DNA of 64,000 nucleotides. Origin: Limnephilus marmoratus. Taxonomy: Eukaryota > Arthropoda > Insecta > Trichoptera > Limnephilidae. The notes beneath the pieces were generated by a model. The model searched no databases and was not told where the DNA came from. It saw nothing but the letters and a program-made list of their open reading frames with translations. Positions 10,860 through 22,792 of the stretch are shown in pieces (within the stretch, counting starts at the first letter, position 1; each line of letters opens with the position of its first letter). The stretch lies in contig OU862912.1 in assembly GCA_917880885.1 (NCBI GenBank), positions 48,781,117 to 48,845,116 on the forward strand. Direction: 5' to 3'. The translations under genes were made by a program, and so were the position numbers.

Positions 10860-11119
10860 TTTTTAATATAATATCTGTCACAATAATAAAAACTAAATTA
10901 TTAATAATAACGTTATTAGATGTGATTTACCTAAAATAAAAACCAATATACATTACTTTGTTAAACACAATGCGTTGCTGGTGTACCATTCGCAAAAAAA
11001 CACATTAGTTTCTATAGATGCGTAAATAAGCAATGAACAGATAGCTCCTAGAAGTGTGATATACGGTTGTCGCTACTAGCAATGATATTGGAAAATGTTT
11101 GATCATTTTCATCCTTTTT
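10860..11119. other. Short AT-rich stretch with a dispersed echo
   Basis: 10866-10935 (TGTCACAATAATAAAAACTA...TGTGATTTAC) resembles 20375-20445, so a small unnamed repeat is present in both places. Confidence 0.4.
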
Positions 11120-11765
11120 TATGAATAACGCGCAAGAGTCCCAACTGCTCCCGTCTGGAGCTAGTGAGACTATGGAATCCACAATTAGAGTACGTTGTGA
11201 GGCAGAAGGTGGTGGGGAGGAGAAGTAGAGGTTAAGAGGAAGGTGGGGAATTAAACTGGCTATTCAGATCTCGTCAACAAACATTGCTAAAGCCATTTCA
11301 AGCAACGTTTCAATTCTGAATAGTGGTCTTACACCAGGGCGATACTGAGATTATCTTCCCCTTTGGAACGTATGAAAAACGCGCAAGAGTCCCAACTGCT
11401 CCCGTCTGGAGCTAGTGAGACTATGGCATCCACAATTAGAGTATGTTGTGTGACAGAAGGTGATGAGGAGGAGAAGTAGATGTTAAGAGGAAGGTGGGGA
11501 ATTAAACTGGCTATTCAGATCTCGCCAGCAAACATTGCTAAAGCCATTTAGCAATGTTTACGTTTCAATTCTGAATAGTAGTCTTACACCAGGGAGATAC
11601 TGAGATTATCTTTCCCTTTGGAAGGTGCCGCAAATATACAACATATTATTTTTAATTAATTAATTGTGAAATAACACGAGTTAATCTAATGAAATTTATT
11701 TGCGCACGCCAGGAAAAGAACCCGCGACCTTCGGATTGCTATACCACGGATTCCGACACCCTTAT
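11120..11765 (-). mobile_element. tRNA-derived SINE (SINE-A) with internal tandem duplication
   Basis: Minus-strand copy. A tRNA-like head at 11701-11760 has the B-box region GGTCGCGGGTTC and an A-box-like TCCGTGGTATAGC. The body runs through GTTATTTCAC, TATTTGCGGC and GGATGCCATAGTCTCACTGG-type blocks. The 3' body is present twice in tandem: 11120-11370 and 11371-11625, period about 251 bases, beginning with CGCGCAAGAGTCCCAACTG at 11129 and 11380. Other copies are near 45.7, 46.3, 47.2, 49.6, 50.5, 54.4 and 56.3 kb. Confidence 0.75.
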
Positions 11766-12540
11766 TTCACCGAAGATAGAAAATTGAGTTTATTTCATCG
11801 GTACATCTCTTCAGTACATTTATCTTATAATATTATGTAAGCAATCGATGGGCCTCATAAACCTTACATTGAAAAAGTGCCCATTACATGAATTATGATT
11901 TCTAAAACTATTAGAGCTTTTTCTAATAGGAAACTTTCTGATTGTTCGTATCGAAATATCCACATTACCTTATCATACTCAAACCTATACTAATTCCATT
12001 TATTATCTTATATTATCTATCGATTTGTAGTTAGCATGAGCTTTGGCTGGAGGGCATAGATAACATTTACCGCGTGTTTATAACGCATAACGAGTATCAA
12101 TAATGATGGTGTCCGGGGTGTACGTACAAACCATAGTAATATTGTACTTATCTGCTCAACGATAGAGGAGGAATTTTATCAGCTTTCGTGCAAAATCAAT
12201 TGTTACGATAAGAACACGTATGTAAACAATGATGTTAGAGATAGTGTAATTTCAATATCACTTCTACGTAACAACTATAATAAATCGTGGAGTTCTTATA
12301 ATATCAAAAAGCAATTCATCTCTTTGGTTGGATTGGGTTATAACTTCACGTTACCTTGTTCTGAGATATGAGGTATCAAAGTTTGCAAAGACGATTTTTC
12401 ATAGTCTATTTGAAGATTTCTGATTTTGACGTTTAATCTTGTGTAAAGTACGAGTGTTTAAGTTTAACATATTTTAAAGGAAAATATTTAAATAGGATGT
12501 ATAGATAGGTACTTACTCAAAATCAGAAATTGTTAAATAG
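11766..12540. other. No gene or repeat recognised
   Basis: AT-rich sequence. GTATCAAAGTTTGCAAAGACGA near 12373 echoes GTGTAAAAATTTGCAAAGACGA near 4160, so a diffuse repeat may connect the two. Confidence 0.4.
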
Positions 12541-12541
12541 A

Positions 12542-13190
12542 TTTTTTTTTTTACATTAACTCCATACGGAGGCCTTGAGGAAAATAATTTCCCTCAGGGC
12601 CTATGTCATCTGGGATGCTGTGTGGAGGGTCTTTTTGAGGAGAGGAAGGAATGAACATTGGTCTTGAAGAGACTCATGTTGTAGGAAGGAGGAAACATAG
12701 AGGCCGGCAAATCATTCAACAGCCGAGCTGTTGAACGCAAGAACGAGTCGAAAAAACGACCCTTTCTCATGTGACAAATGTCAACCGTGTACAAATGTTG
12801 GGCACGCATTTGGCGTGTTTCCCGACTATGCACCGGTGCCGAAGGGATCGATGACGCTAATTCCTCGGAGCATCTTCCATTGTTATACCGGTAGAACAAG
12901 GATGGAATTCCCACCCGACGCCTGTACTCTAAAGATTGCAATTCGTTTGTTAAGATGGGAGAATCTATCAAACGGACCGCCCGTTTCTGCACAGAGTCGA
13001 GGACATTTTTCAGGTATTTTGGAGCTCCAGACCAGAGGTGGCTGCCAAATTCAACCGTGGGTCGCACTTGTAATTTGCACAGGGTTAGCATTTGTGTGTT
13101 ATTAAAGTATCTGCTAACTTTACTCTGGTTTCGATGGAGCCCCCATATCTGAGCTGGTTACTTAGGGTTACACCAAGCACAATACAATAC
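12542..13190 (-). mobile_element. LINE-J 3' fragment with shared hairpin tail
   Basis: 5'-truncated copy of a Jockey-like LINE. It holds the C-terminal part of ORF2 (12606-13091) and a short 3' UTR with the GCCCTGAGG/CCTC.GGGC hairpin and terminal ATGTAAAAA. The part near 13120-13175 (encoding LGVTLS.QL) extends further into ORF2 in another frame. Sister copies lie at 27.2, 28.3, 30.8, 37.6, 46.1, 50.9 and 51.8 kb. Confidence 0.85.
12606..13091 (-). pseudogene. C-terminal region of LINE-J reverse transcriptase ORF
   Basis: 161 residues. QVRPTVEFGSHLWSGAPKY at the start, VQKRAVRLIDSPIL, YRRRVGIPSLFYRYNNGRCSEEL and FFDSFLRSTARLLNDLP form the typical tail after the RT domain of Jockey-type insect LINEs. 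It has no catalytic RT motifs because the copy is 5'-truncated. The stop at 12606 is followed by the hairpin tail. Residue-level agreement with 37690-38085 and 51876-52337 is very high, so the copies are of similar age. Confidence 0.85.
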
Positions 13191-14089
13191 GTATGTGCAA
13201 ACTTCGACACCTCTGAACATAGTAAGGCGAATTTAGAACCCTTTCCAACTAACTATACCACGCCTCATAAAAAGGATCAACTGTCAGACACAAACAAAAT
13301 GGTTAATACAAAATGTTTAAAATGGTGTTAGAACCTTTTAAAATAAATGAAAACTTAAAAAACTGGATGTTAGAAATACAAAACAGATGGCTGTAAAAAT
13401 TATTTTGGTTATAGAAAACAGCAAAACAAATGTTTTTTTTTTCAAACGTCATTTTTCAAAATATTGTCAGTTAGAACCCTGTTCACTACTTCGATTTGAA
13501 TTCGCCAAGGATTTTTTTTTCTTTCAATAGATTTCAACATTTTTGTAATGAACAATTGAAAAATAATACGGAAAAAACAATTGTTAATTGGTTTTAAAAT
13601 TTATCAGCTTCTCGTGACAGTAATGATGCTGTGAGCTAAAGTCAGCTGAATTGACCTGAAAACTCCAGACAGAAGAACCTGTAATTTATTTATTTATAAA
13701 TAGAAACAAACAGTACATTAGATACATTGGTGAAAAAAAATTACAATTAATAAGTATATTTCACGGTGGGTATCTATTATGTGTTTCCTTGTAGTGTCTT
13801 ATTTATGGTATATATTTATGTAATTACCGGGTGATGTATGTAGTGGGAAGGTGTGTGGGTATGTGAGTATGTATGTATGTATGTATGTATGCTTTTGCAG
13901 TTTTTTTCAGATAATTTAGATTATTACTAAAAAAAAACATGTGAAGATTTAGACTACTCTACTCTAAGACGTATTAGAGGCTTTAAATCCAGAGATGGCG
14001 GGTACAAAACCTGACGGATAAACGTTTATTTATTTCTTCTTCTAACACAACAAACTTATTTTGTGGCACCATTTTGATTTAAATTAATA
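13191..14089. other. Unassigned, with ATGT microsatellite
   Basis: A short ATGT tandem run lies at 13870-13890. A run of stop-rich AT sequence surrounds it, and I see no gene. Confidence 0.4.
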
Positions 14090-14945
14090 AAATACTTAGT
14101 TTTTACCACTTTTATTGTTTACAAAACCAACATGTTTCTTGAGCAACGCTCACTTCTTCAGGGTTTTTTATTGATACTAATTATAAATAATAGACGTAGA
14201 CAATGGTGTCAATTAAAAAAGAATGGACATAGACAATGGTATCAATGAAAATGAATGGGGGATAATTTACAAAGGGAACAGGTTTAATATTGGGTCATTT
14301 AAGAACAATTTTTGGTTATTAATAATATTCAAATTCGCATTAACACTCTTTTGGATTTCTAAAATTTCTAGTTTATCCAACTGAATGCCATTGACATCAC
14401 AATGCATTAATTCTATTCCACTATTGATGTCAAAGGTGTGACTGGTTTCCACCAAATGGTTGGCAAACTCTGAGAAATTGTTGTTTAAAGATTTCATGTG
14501 TTCTTCAATCCATATTTCGAAGTTTCTCGAAGTTTTACCTATATAAAAGAAACCACAATCGATACACTTCAATTTATAGATTCCAGATTTTTTCATTTTT
14601 GAATCTCTATCTTTATTATTTACAATGTAATTTTTAAGTTTGTTATTTGCATAAAATACAGGAAGAATTTCATTTGGTACATTCTTTGTCAAGGAATTAG
14701 AAATTTTATTATTAAAATACATAATATTCTCCATTTTTTCACTTCCTGATCCTTTTGTACAGGATAGATATATGATTTAAGGAATTTATTCTTGAATTTT
14801 TTATTAAGAATGTTTTCAATTAAATTGGTGTTATATCCATTATTAATAGCAATTTGTTTAATAATATTGAGTTCCATTGAAAATTATTGGGAGATAGGGG
14901 TACATTAACTAATCTATGAATCATAGAATGGAGAGCTGTTTATTT
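14090..14945 (-). mobile_element. Penelope-like element, 5'-truncated
   Basis: Minus-strand fragment containing the GIY-YIG endonuclease domain and a 3' UTR with CTGAAGAAGTGAGCGTTGC and AAGAAACATGTTGG (14129-14163), a wording seen in Penelope-like terminal repeats. At the 5' side the codons for HRLVNVPLSPNNF are still readable at about 14885-14925, in a different frame from the following ELNIIKQIA..NGY. At least two frameshifts have therefore accumulated (near 14880 and in the A run near 14737). Confidence 0.8.
14267..14734 (-). pseudogene. GIY-YIG endonuclease domain of a Penelope-like retroelement
   Basis: 155 residues. GIY at 51-53 and YIG at 64-66 lie 10 residues apart inside GIYKLKCIDCGFFYIGKTSR, with C57 and C60 as the Cys pair and EEH at 77-79 as the next conserved block. 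This domain nicks target DNA for Penelope-like elements, which carry it C-terminal to RT. RT itself is missing here through 5' truncation. The ATG used lies just after a run of As where the frame shifted from the upstream segment (14877-14740), so it is not the natural start. Confidence 0.85.
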
Positions 14946-16482
14946 ATTTAATCACTGTAGACAATATTAGTGACTCTCTATCAAAAATTTGAAACACAGA
15001 AATCTAAAAAGTTATACGGCCACATCTAGAATTTGAACTCAGGATCTTAGCCTTTCCAGGACTTTCCTCTATTTTTGAGTTAATTTGACCCTTTCCCCAT
15101 CTGCCTTATTTAACTGTATCATACTTATATTAATAACTACCAATATTGTCTTCAATTTCCAAATGCATTTTTTTATTGGCTGCTATCTTTATGTGTGATT
15201 GCAAACCTGCAAATCTTGCAATCACACAGAATCAGAACGTGGTTCGTATTTCCTCAAAGCAAACATGTTTAATTCATAGTCACGTGCAGGTGGACGAATC
15301 GAGACGGGTCCAACACTTCTACAGAAATAATACACTCACAATACAAATCATCAAATGCAAATGTCATAATCTGTTCGCAAACTATTTGTCTCATCGTGGG
15401 GTGGTTCGGAGTTCGGACACTGCCCATCTTACCCCACGCCCGCTCTTCTTCCTCTACCTCACCTCTAAACTACCCTCGGATCCGACTAACTCACTGGCCA
15501 GGGCTTCTCCGTACATATTATGATGTGTCCTTCAACCTCATGAGAATTTTATGCAGAGGGCAGAGGGGTAAGTCAATTAACCCCTTTGATTGTGTGAACC
15601 TTTGGAACTTGGAATCGCGGTAGATGAACTTATCGGGTCATTCGATAGGAAGTGGTGACAAAAAACAATTTTATTTGAATAATAAGTTGTTCTAATCACT
15701 GAGGGGCACTACTGAGAGAATTAATTATTTACTTTATCAAATTGATTGTTTAGGAGGAAATCGGAAGTTGGAGTGTATTAGAGTAACAGATGTAGAGGTC
15801 GTATGTCAAGAAGACAAATGAATACCTTCACAGTTTCCCCGACCTTAACAGTGATATCTTATTATGAATCGTGCTTTGGACGCTCGAAAATAAACTCGGT
15901 GATATTTCCAAGCTCGAGTACTTTCACAAGTAATCCCTTCGTAGGCAGGGTAGGATTTCCCCACCTTAAGAAGACCTGGAGGTCAACCATATTTGGGCCC
16001 TAAAAACCTGATTATTATATCCGTAACTACTATAAACCTTTGTGGCTTGCAGATTTTTCTTCGTAGTAAATAATATTTTAGGCGAATTTTGATGAAGCTT
16101 TTTATTTTTAAAAATCATTTAATAATCTAACGTATTTTAAAGATTTTTCAGACTCTTTTTGAATTCGAAGGAGTGTTAAATAATCGAAGTTAATCGAACG
16201 GTGTTCGGTTAAATTATATTTTTTCGATCCTTCTCCTACGCAAATAGATACAGGTAATCTTATGCTGACATGATCGCCTTCTCTATAGGTATCCTTCTTC
16301 TATGAGAGGGGATACTCGAAAAAAAAAAAGTAGAAAATAAAGTTTTTTTTAAATGTTTAACTTAATAAGTAAAACCTCAAATTGTAATATTTAATTGAAT
16401 TAACAATTTAAGGGATTCAAACCCGAACTAAATGCTATCTAAAGAGTGTCTTGGATAATTTTGTTATTCGTTTTATTCTTAA
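14946..16482. other. Unassigned sequence
   Basis: GC rises in 15390-15620 and 15800-16005 with a few open frames of 60-125 codons in conflicting frames. None has a motif I recognise, and the longest (15146-15523) starts with TTG, not ATG. Exons cannot be excluded but are not supported. Confidence 0.4.
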
Positions 16483-17003
16483 CTAGCAGTTAAAAACCCT
16501 CTCCGCAGGTTTTTGCTGCTAGGCCCTGCGGGCGGCTTTTAGTTCCCCTTCCCCCCTCCCTCCCCTTCGTACCCTTCCGAGTTTCCCCTTTTCCCCCTCC
16601 CCCTCCCCCTCACCACTCCACCGCTCCCCTTCACCCTCCCCCATCCCCTCCACCCTTCCACTTCCCCACCCCTACCCCCACCCCCCTCCACCCTCCCCTC
16701 TCCCTCCTCCTACCCCTCCTCCCTCCCCTCCCCACTCCCCCCTCCTTACTCCACCCTCCCGCTCCCCCTCCCCACTCCTCCCTACAAATCCCCAAATTTT
16801 AATCGCAATCGGATAAACACTTCACTATTGTTCACTATTATACCTACACAGAAACCATCGCGGGCAGGCGCTGCGCACATCAAATCCCGAAAGTTTCATC
16901 GCAATCGGATGAATGGTTTAAGCAACGAATAGCCGACATACATATATACATACGTACATAAAAAACCCCGAAACAAACATATTCTGATTTATGTATATAT
17001 AGA
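16483..17003 (-). mobile_element. Non-autonomous Helitron with polypyrimidine core
   Basis: On the minus strand the 5' end is A|TCTATATATACATAAATCAG (TC at 17003-17002) and the 3' end is TTTTTAACTGCTAG|T (CTAG at 16486-16483). GTTTCATCGCAATCGGATGA and GGGC.GGCGCTGCGCAC blocks occupy 16840-16915. The core 16545-16790 is almost pure CCCTCC/CCCTTC on the plus strand. No coding is left. Confidence 0.75.
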
Positions 17004-17138
17004 TATGCGACATCTATTGACTTTTCTACTAATTTTGCAATAAAACAGCAGCCAATAAAAATATGCGTTAAGAAAATGACGATAATGTTGGTAGTTCTTA
17101 GTAGGTATCATATAGTTAAATATGACCGAATCGGATGG

Positions 17139-17211
17139 GACAAATTAGGTCAGTTGGTAGTGTTGCGCCTCGGCAAGGCGAAGGTTCTGGGTTCGAGTCC
17201 CAGATGTGACT
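17139..17211 (+). tRNA. tRNA-like sequence (pseudo-tRNA or SINE head)
   Basis: D-arm TAGGTCAGTTGGTAG, anticodon arm CGCC-TCGGCAA-GGCG (GGC at the anticodon position), and T-arm CTGGG-TTCGAGT-CCCAG. Position 33 is C instead of T and the acceptor stem pairs only about 5 of 7. A pyrimidine-rich tail follows, so a decayed tRNA or tRNA-derived SINE head fits better than a working gene. Confidence 0.5.
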
Positions 17212-19225
17212 GTATTTTTTCTGATTTTTCTGTTTTCAGTTATTATTTATCTTAAGGCTCTGCAACCGGGCTCGAAAAGAAGAAGATGGAGAGATACGAA
17301 ATTACGAATGTTTAAGGAGCGCGCTAGTATTTAAAACGACAAAATCGATGCGAAAATTGTGAAAATGTTTGATAAAACACGACTCGTTTAAAATGGAGCA
17401 AAAATCTTTAGTTGTCTTAAACAGCATTTAAAGAAACACTGTGATTTTTTTCATTCATATAACTTGTAACATAACTGAAACAAACGTGTTTAAAGTAATT
17501 TTTGGAGCATACTTTGCGATTTTTTTCTATCGAGGGAATTTTATATAATTTACGTTTCTCTTCAAGAATAACGTATATTTTTTAAGAGCTTTAAAACTTA
17601 ACGTGTTTAAGGGAGGTATGTAAGAAATCAGTAGAAACTCGGGTTGCGGGCCCTTAAGAGGGCATTACCAGAGAAAGCCGGAAAAACGTCATTTTCAAAA
17701 AAGTTTTTAGACGTATTGACTCTTTTCCACAAAAAATTATAAATGGATTTCGAAAGGTTGTTCTTTTATCTAGCATAGTTATGTAATAAATTTTTAGATT
17801 TTTTTTTAATTTTTAGTATAATAAGGTTATTCCATAGGTCGTTGGCAGATTTGTTAAATTTTCAAAAAAGTTTTTGTATTATACCACACCCATTTCAAAT
17901 AATGTAATCATGCAGTAAAATAAATCAATACATTATCTAGCAAAGTTATGTATTAGAATTTTAATTTTAGTTTCAATAAAATCATTAAAAAATATGTACG
18001 TACATGTGTTTCTTGACGAAAATTGGTCCATTTGTGTATTTATTTGCGCACTTACAAACTAATATATTTCAGATTTTTTTAACATTCTTATTAAATTTAG
18101 ACATTATTGAAAAATGATAAATACTTATAATCAAAAAATAACTACAAAAAGTACACTATTTTAATAGTTTTATCATCACGCCTTTCAGCATTTTTGGATG
18201 AAGGTATAAATTAAAGCTAATTTGGATTGAAATAAATTCGATATTGAGTTATAATTTAAAAAAGCTGGTACGGAGAACAATTAATCTTTCTCATTGTAAC
18301 CGCCCTGCACGATCGGAAGAACAACTTTCGACGAAATGTGGATTTTCGTCCGCTGGCTGGTTAAACGCTCTTAAGTGTGTGGCAACGATTAGTCTACATT
18401 ACACTAGTATTTATTTATGTTAGAAATAAAATGTTACCAGATTATTTGTTGAATAATATGTATTAGAATTAATAGTACAGTTCATTATTATCCTACGAGA
18501 AACTGCAACGATTTTAGGCTTCCCAAAACAAATTTATCGGGAACACAAAACAATATTTACCATAAAGGTTTTAAAATGTTCAAAAAGTCTTACAGTTTTC
18601 CGTGGATTATGTTTCAATGTTGTGAAGTCCAAATTTTAGTAAATAGGTAGTAAATAATATTATAGTAGTTTTAGAAAATAATATATTAAATGCAAGATGT
18701 CAAATTTTATAACTAAATAAAATACACTTAAAAAAAAGATTTTCGATTGATTTTCGCTGATGTTATCTTCTTTTAAGAAATTAAAATTTTGGCACTACGA
18801 TAAATTTGGGCCTGCGGACTTCGTATGTTTTGTATTTCAGAATGTCAGACAGAACATGTCAAAATAACTGTATTATTTTAACCATTCCCGAACCTAATAG
18901 TGATACATTGTGAAGATGGGGACCTCTTTTGAGGTCATTTTTATTATGGTTTTAGTACGTTACCAACTGGATGGCTTCATTTTAAGGTGATCCAGGAGAA
19001 AATCGAAATCGGAATCCACGCCTCTTTTTGGGAGGGGTTTAAAAATACTTGACAAGACTTGAGAAAATATTTTTGGATAGGCTGGAAAGGGTATTTGAGA
19101 GTTGTTTTTTACAGGTTGATTTCGTAAAGGCCTGTAAAAAACATTAACTCATTTCTTACTCATTGTTTATTGTAATACCAAGGAAATTAAAGCCGAAATT
19201 GTTGCTTGTGTTGTGATGGAGGACT
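17212..19225. other. Unassigned AT-rich sequence
   Basis: About 2 kb without terminal repeats, long frames or RNA genes I can support. Long T runs and scattered stop codons dominate. Confidence 0.45.
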
Positions 19226-19303
19226 TAGCCAGCCGAGGAATCGACCACGCGACGCTCGGGTGGGACCCAAGCGCTATGCCCACTCATCCACCGACCGGTC
19301 GCT
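19226..19303 (-). tRNA. tRNA-like sequence, minus strand
   Basis: On the minus strand GGTGGATGAGTGGGCATAGCG resembles an A box and GGTCGATTCCTCGG a B box with T-arm. Stems are imperfect, so this is likely a SINE head or pseudo-tRNA. Confidence 0.4.
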
Positions 19304-19609
19304 CAAAATGTCAAAAATATTAAAATTATGTCAAAAATAACAACGCGAAAAAGCATTTTTTATGTTATTTAGTGAAGTTCGGGAGTAAATGTCATATTTT
19401 TTGCGATTATTATAAAAAAAACTGAATTTGCCACATGATAGCATTGCCACACAATAAAACTATATCCGTAAAGGGGTTTATATGTAGAAGAGTTTTCTTA
19501 TAGACCTACTACTTTATTTTTTTCTAGGCTTAATAAAAGACTTATATATTGATATTTTGAAAGGCCAAGATATGTTCTGCACGTAGTATTTAATTGAAGC
19601 TTCTATTTT

Positions 19610-19802
19610 TATTCTTATTTTCCTTAGGGCCTCCTGCTAGCGTAGGGAGTGTGGCGAACGCATCGCTCAGGGAATGGAAACACAAACCTGCAATAGCCAT
19701 CCCAAGCCAAGGTGTGAGCTACCGTGCTCAGACTAAATGTCCTGGGGAACAATGTCACGAACGGTGCCTCCGAGAAACAAGGTCGCATCTCGGAGTATCT
19801 TA
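19610..19802 (+). other. GC-richer segment behind a splice-acceptor-like tract
   Basis: A pyrimidine tract (TTTTTATTCTTATTTTCCTTAG, about 19605-19626) precedes an open frame starting GPPASVGSVANASL and containing CPGEQCHERC. It could be a host exon, but no family is recognised and the open frame is only about 60 codons. A MITE sits immediately at its right end. Confidence 0.25.
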
Positions 19803-19958
19803 GGGAACGTACCCATACTACGTGACCTGTTCAGGGGGGGTCTTCAAAATACCACGCTTGGTACAAATGAGCGGCGAGTTGCTTAGGTTTTTGGTCACCG
19901 GGGGGGGGGGGGGGGGTTAAATTGCAAAAAGTTGGTCACTTGGTATGGGTACGTTCCC
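19803..19958. mobile_element. 156-bp MITE with TTA target duplication
   Basis: TIRs GGGAACGTACCCATA and TATGGGTACGTTCCC at the ends, flanked by TTA (19800-19802 and 19959-19961). A 3-bp TTA duplication fits PIF/Harbinger-type MITEs. A run of about 18 Gs lies inside at 19899-19916. Confidence 0.75.
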
Positions 19959-19961
19959 TTA

Positions 19962-21345
19962 CTCCAGCACTCGGGGCTCTTCGAAGCGATCAATTTTTCA
20001 AAACAAAAATACATGATTTCGCATTATATCGCATGGCTTCATCTTTAATATAAATGTAGGTTTATTTGAACAAACCTGTACTTAAATAACCTCAAGCGGT
20101 GTATAAGGGCTTCATTGCGAACGAGTGAACTTTCGTATTTCCGATGTTATTAGTATTCTCGATATTTGGGAAAGTTTATGTTGCGTGGGGTGTTTTATTG
20201 CTGATTATTACAGATATTGACAGATTATTTCAAATCAGTGAGGAAAGATTTGACAGGATAATCCGTGCGATTTCAAATCAGAATCCTAATTGATTTCCCT
20301 ATGACATGCAAAGCTTTTTTGACAGATGTCATTACTATATGAAACAGTTGTGACAGCTGTTTTGCACAAATAGCTGTCACAGTAATGAAAACTAAAATAC
20401 TCACATCAGAACTGAACAAGAACCTTATTAAATTTGATTTACATGTTTTTGGTTATTACTGATTGTTTTTATTATTCATGCATATAAACATAAACTTGAA
20501 ATGTGAAACAAAGCTTTTCAAAGTTGAAAGTATCAACCAAAAAGCTTTTTGTTGGAAATCATAATAAAAAAAAAACTCGCGGTTCACTTGGGGTGGGTTA
20601 GTAAGGTGTTTTGTTTAACGGCATGCTTTATAAGGCTTTTCACAAAGGTATAAACGGCTCTATTATTTCGAAGTCTTTCAGTTTTCAAATCTCTCATTTA
20701 AAACCAAACTGGGAATGAAATTTAATAGCTCGCATTTCTAGCCTATTGTACATATTTAATCTGCTTTGACATTGAATACATTAGAGACGTAGGTATACAA
20801 AAAGCTATCAGCGTGTTCACAGCATGATGTTAGACTGATATCTAAACAAATCATCAAGTAAACAAAGGATTTGGCAGGTAGTGGGTGTAAACCGATATGT
20901 CAAAGAATATTCTAGTAGGTAAATTATTTAGTGGATCAGTTCAGTTGTTCCCAAGTTAGATAGTTGAACGCTAGGGAAATTAAGGTCGGTCGCGAAGGGT
21001 TTTAAAATTATTACTTAGAAATTGACAAACCTGTTTTATTCCATACTTCAGAATATGGAGTCGATATACGTTTGATTATATATATTTTTTATATAATAGG
21101 TACAAAATAAATTATTATGGATGGTGGAATCCCTACGATTTTTGTAATTTTGAAAACCTGTCGAAGGAATTATGAAAATTTGTTTATAAAATAAATATAC
21201 TAAAAATAAATTTATTGCTTATGTTAATATTATACATTGCGAACGATGAGATGACATGAATGCAATTAATAATTCAATAATTCGTCGATTTAATATGATT
21301 TGATATTTTAAATGTCTAAATGTTCTCAGGTCCGCCGCCAGTCGC
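19962..21345. other. Unassigned, with a short foldback
   Basis: A small inverted pair (TGTGACAGCT near 20350 and AGCTGTCACA near 20373) is visible. The rest is AT-rich without recognisable coding. Confidence 0.4.
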
Positions 21346-21349
21346 CTGA

Positions 21350-21700
21350 ACGCTCGCTTGCTAGATCGACTATATTTAGCATCATCGTCATTTGAAACTC
21401 GATGAAACTGATACTTGCGACACTGAAAAGAGACAAACACATACATCTAAAAATCTAAACGATTCAGCCTGCGAGAGATTGAGATAGACTAGTCGGTGAC
21501 TACTTTTTTGCGGTGCTTCGTAGCCTGTCGGCCTCTTCGTTGTGCGGTGCTTCGTAGAATAAAATGTAAAATAATTTTTAAACTTGGTAACAATATTATA
21601 ATAAATAAACCCTATAATTATCCTATTCGTGACACTCTGCATTTGTCTCATTCTCTCGAAGTTTAGTGTTCTGAAGGTTTCACTTCTACCGCGTGTAAAC
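21350..21700 (-). repeat. Dispersed repeat, minus copy (plus copy 22793-23290)
   Basis: On the minus strand GGTAGAAGTGAAACCTTCAG and later GATGTATGTGTTTGTCTCTT, then GTGTCGC...CGAGTTTCAAAT. The same blocks in the same order occur on the plus strand at 22793-23290. The internal GCGGTGCTTCGTAG occurs twice here (21510 and 21544). Family unknown; TTTGTCTCTTTTCAG looks like a splice acceptor but occurs in both copies. Confidence 0.65.
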
Positions 21701-21959
21701 TGAATGTGTTGAGTTCCAAAACCCGCCCTAATTGATTTTCTTCTCGAGTAAATCAAGAAAAACGTGTAGTTCAGTAAATCAAGAAAATTTTATGAGGTTT
21801 CATGATTCCAATTATTTTATTTTTTTACGTTAGAACGATCTTGCAATAACTTGGTACAATTGTTATTTTCTATTTAAATATTTAATATGTATTTAAAAAA
21901 CGTGTTTTAATTATTGTAGGCCCATATTTCAACACGATGTATTAAACTAGAACTAACTT

Positions 21960-22323
21960 ACTAACTAACTAACCATCACGCCGTTTCCCCGCAGGGGTAG
22001 GCAGAGAGGACGGACCGCCAAACAACTCGATCTTGGCACACACTTCTTGCCTCGTTCACATTCATACATCGTCTCATACATTCTCTTCTATTATTCCGAC
22101 TCTTCACATGGCCCGACTCAAGTATCTGATTCACTTGGTCGTGCCATGTCTTCCTCGGGCGTCCCCGACTTCTTCTTCCATTCACATTTGCGTCATATAT
22201 TCTCCTTACACTCCTTTCCTCGTTCATTCGCCCCACATGCCCAAACCATCGGAGCGTTCCTTTCTTGATCTTACTCATTACGCTTACATCAGCCTTGCGG
22301 AAATAATAACAACGGCATCGCAT
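21960..22323 (-). mobile_element. Non-LTR retrotransposon 3' end with TTAG tail
   Basis: A 115-codon minus-strand frame (22323-21976) reads LRWFGHVGRMNEERSVRRIY, NGRRSRGRPRKTWHDQVNQI and ARSVCQDRVVWRSVLSAYP. This is the familiar post-RT C-terminus of an insect LINE family. The 3' tail is GGTTAGTTAGTTAGTAAG (minus strand), a short microsatellite tail. RT and endonuclease are lost by 5' truncation. A worn plus-strand relative is at 49915-50080. Confidence 0.85.
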
Positions 22324-22792
22324 TCCTTGTGAGAAACCATATCAAATGGCATTCACATCTAATTTTCGAACAAAATTCATTAGGGCGGATATTGGAACCC
22401 AACGATTCAACTGTACACTTTGATTTTTTTTATGTAATAATCATTTATGACGATACAATACTAGCTGAAGGACCATTAACTGTTTACTTGGAGAAACTAG
22501 TCGTAATTACATGAATAACTCGCATATATTATAACAACCGTGAACAAGCAACGCGTGGACGGGGATTCCTCTGAACGTGAAACTGTCGCTTGGATCTCTC
22601 ATTCTACTCGGCAGAACGGAGAAGTTGTATTGTACAAATACAGATCGCTGTATTTGCCGACCCCTAAACGTGCCGCCCGCGTTAGGTGAACGCCCTGCAC
22701 GCCCGCTTACGGCGGGCCTGACATGTTCTGGTCCCTTGACAGCCTAAGTTTACAAAACAAAACAAAGGAAAAAATCAGAGTGTGCAATTCAT

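Noticed and set aside
15146..15523. 125-codon frame with a signal-peptide-like start
   Set aside because: The first codon is TTG, no ATG gives the hydrophobic start, there is no homology I recognise, and overlapping frames are open in the same GC-richer patch.
22033..22332. Plus-strand frames opposite the LINE tail at 22 kb
   Set aside because: They are antisense shadows of the well-recognised minus-strand LINE C-terminus.
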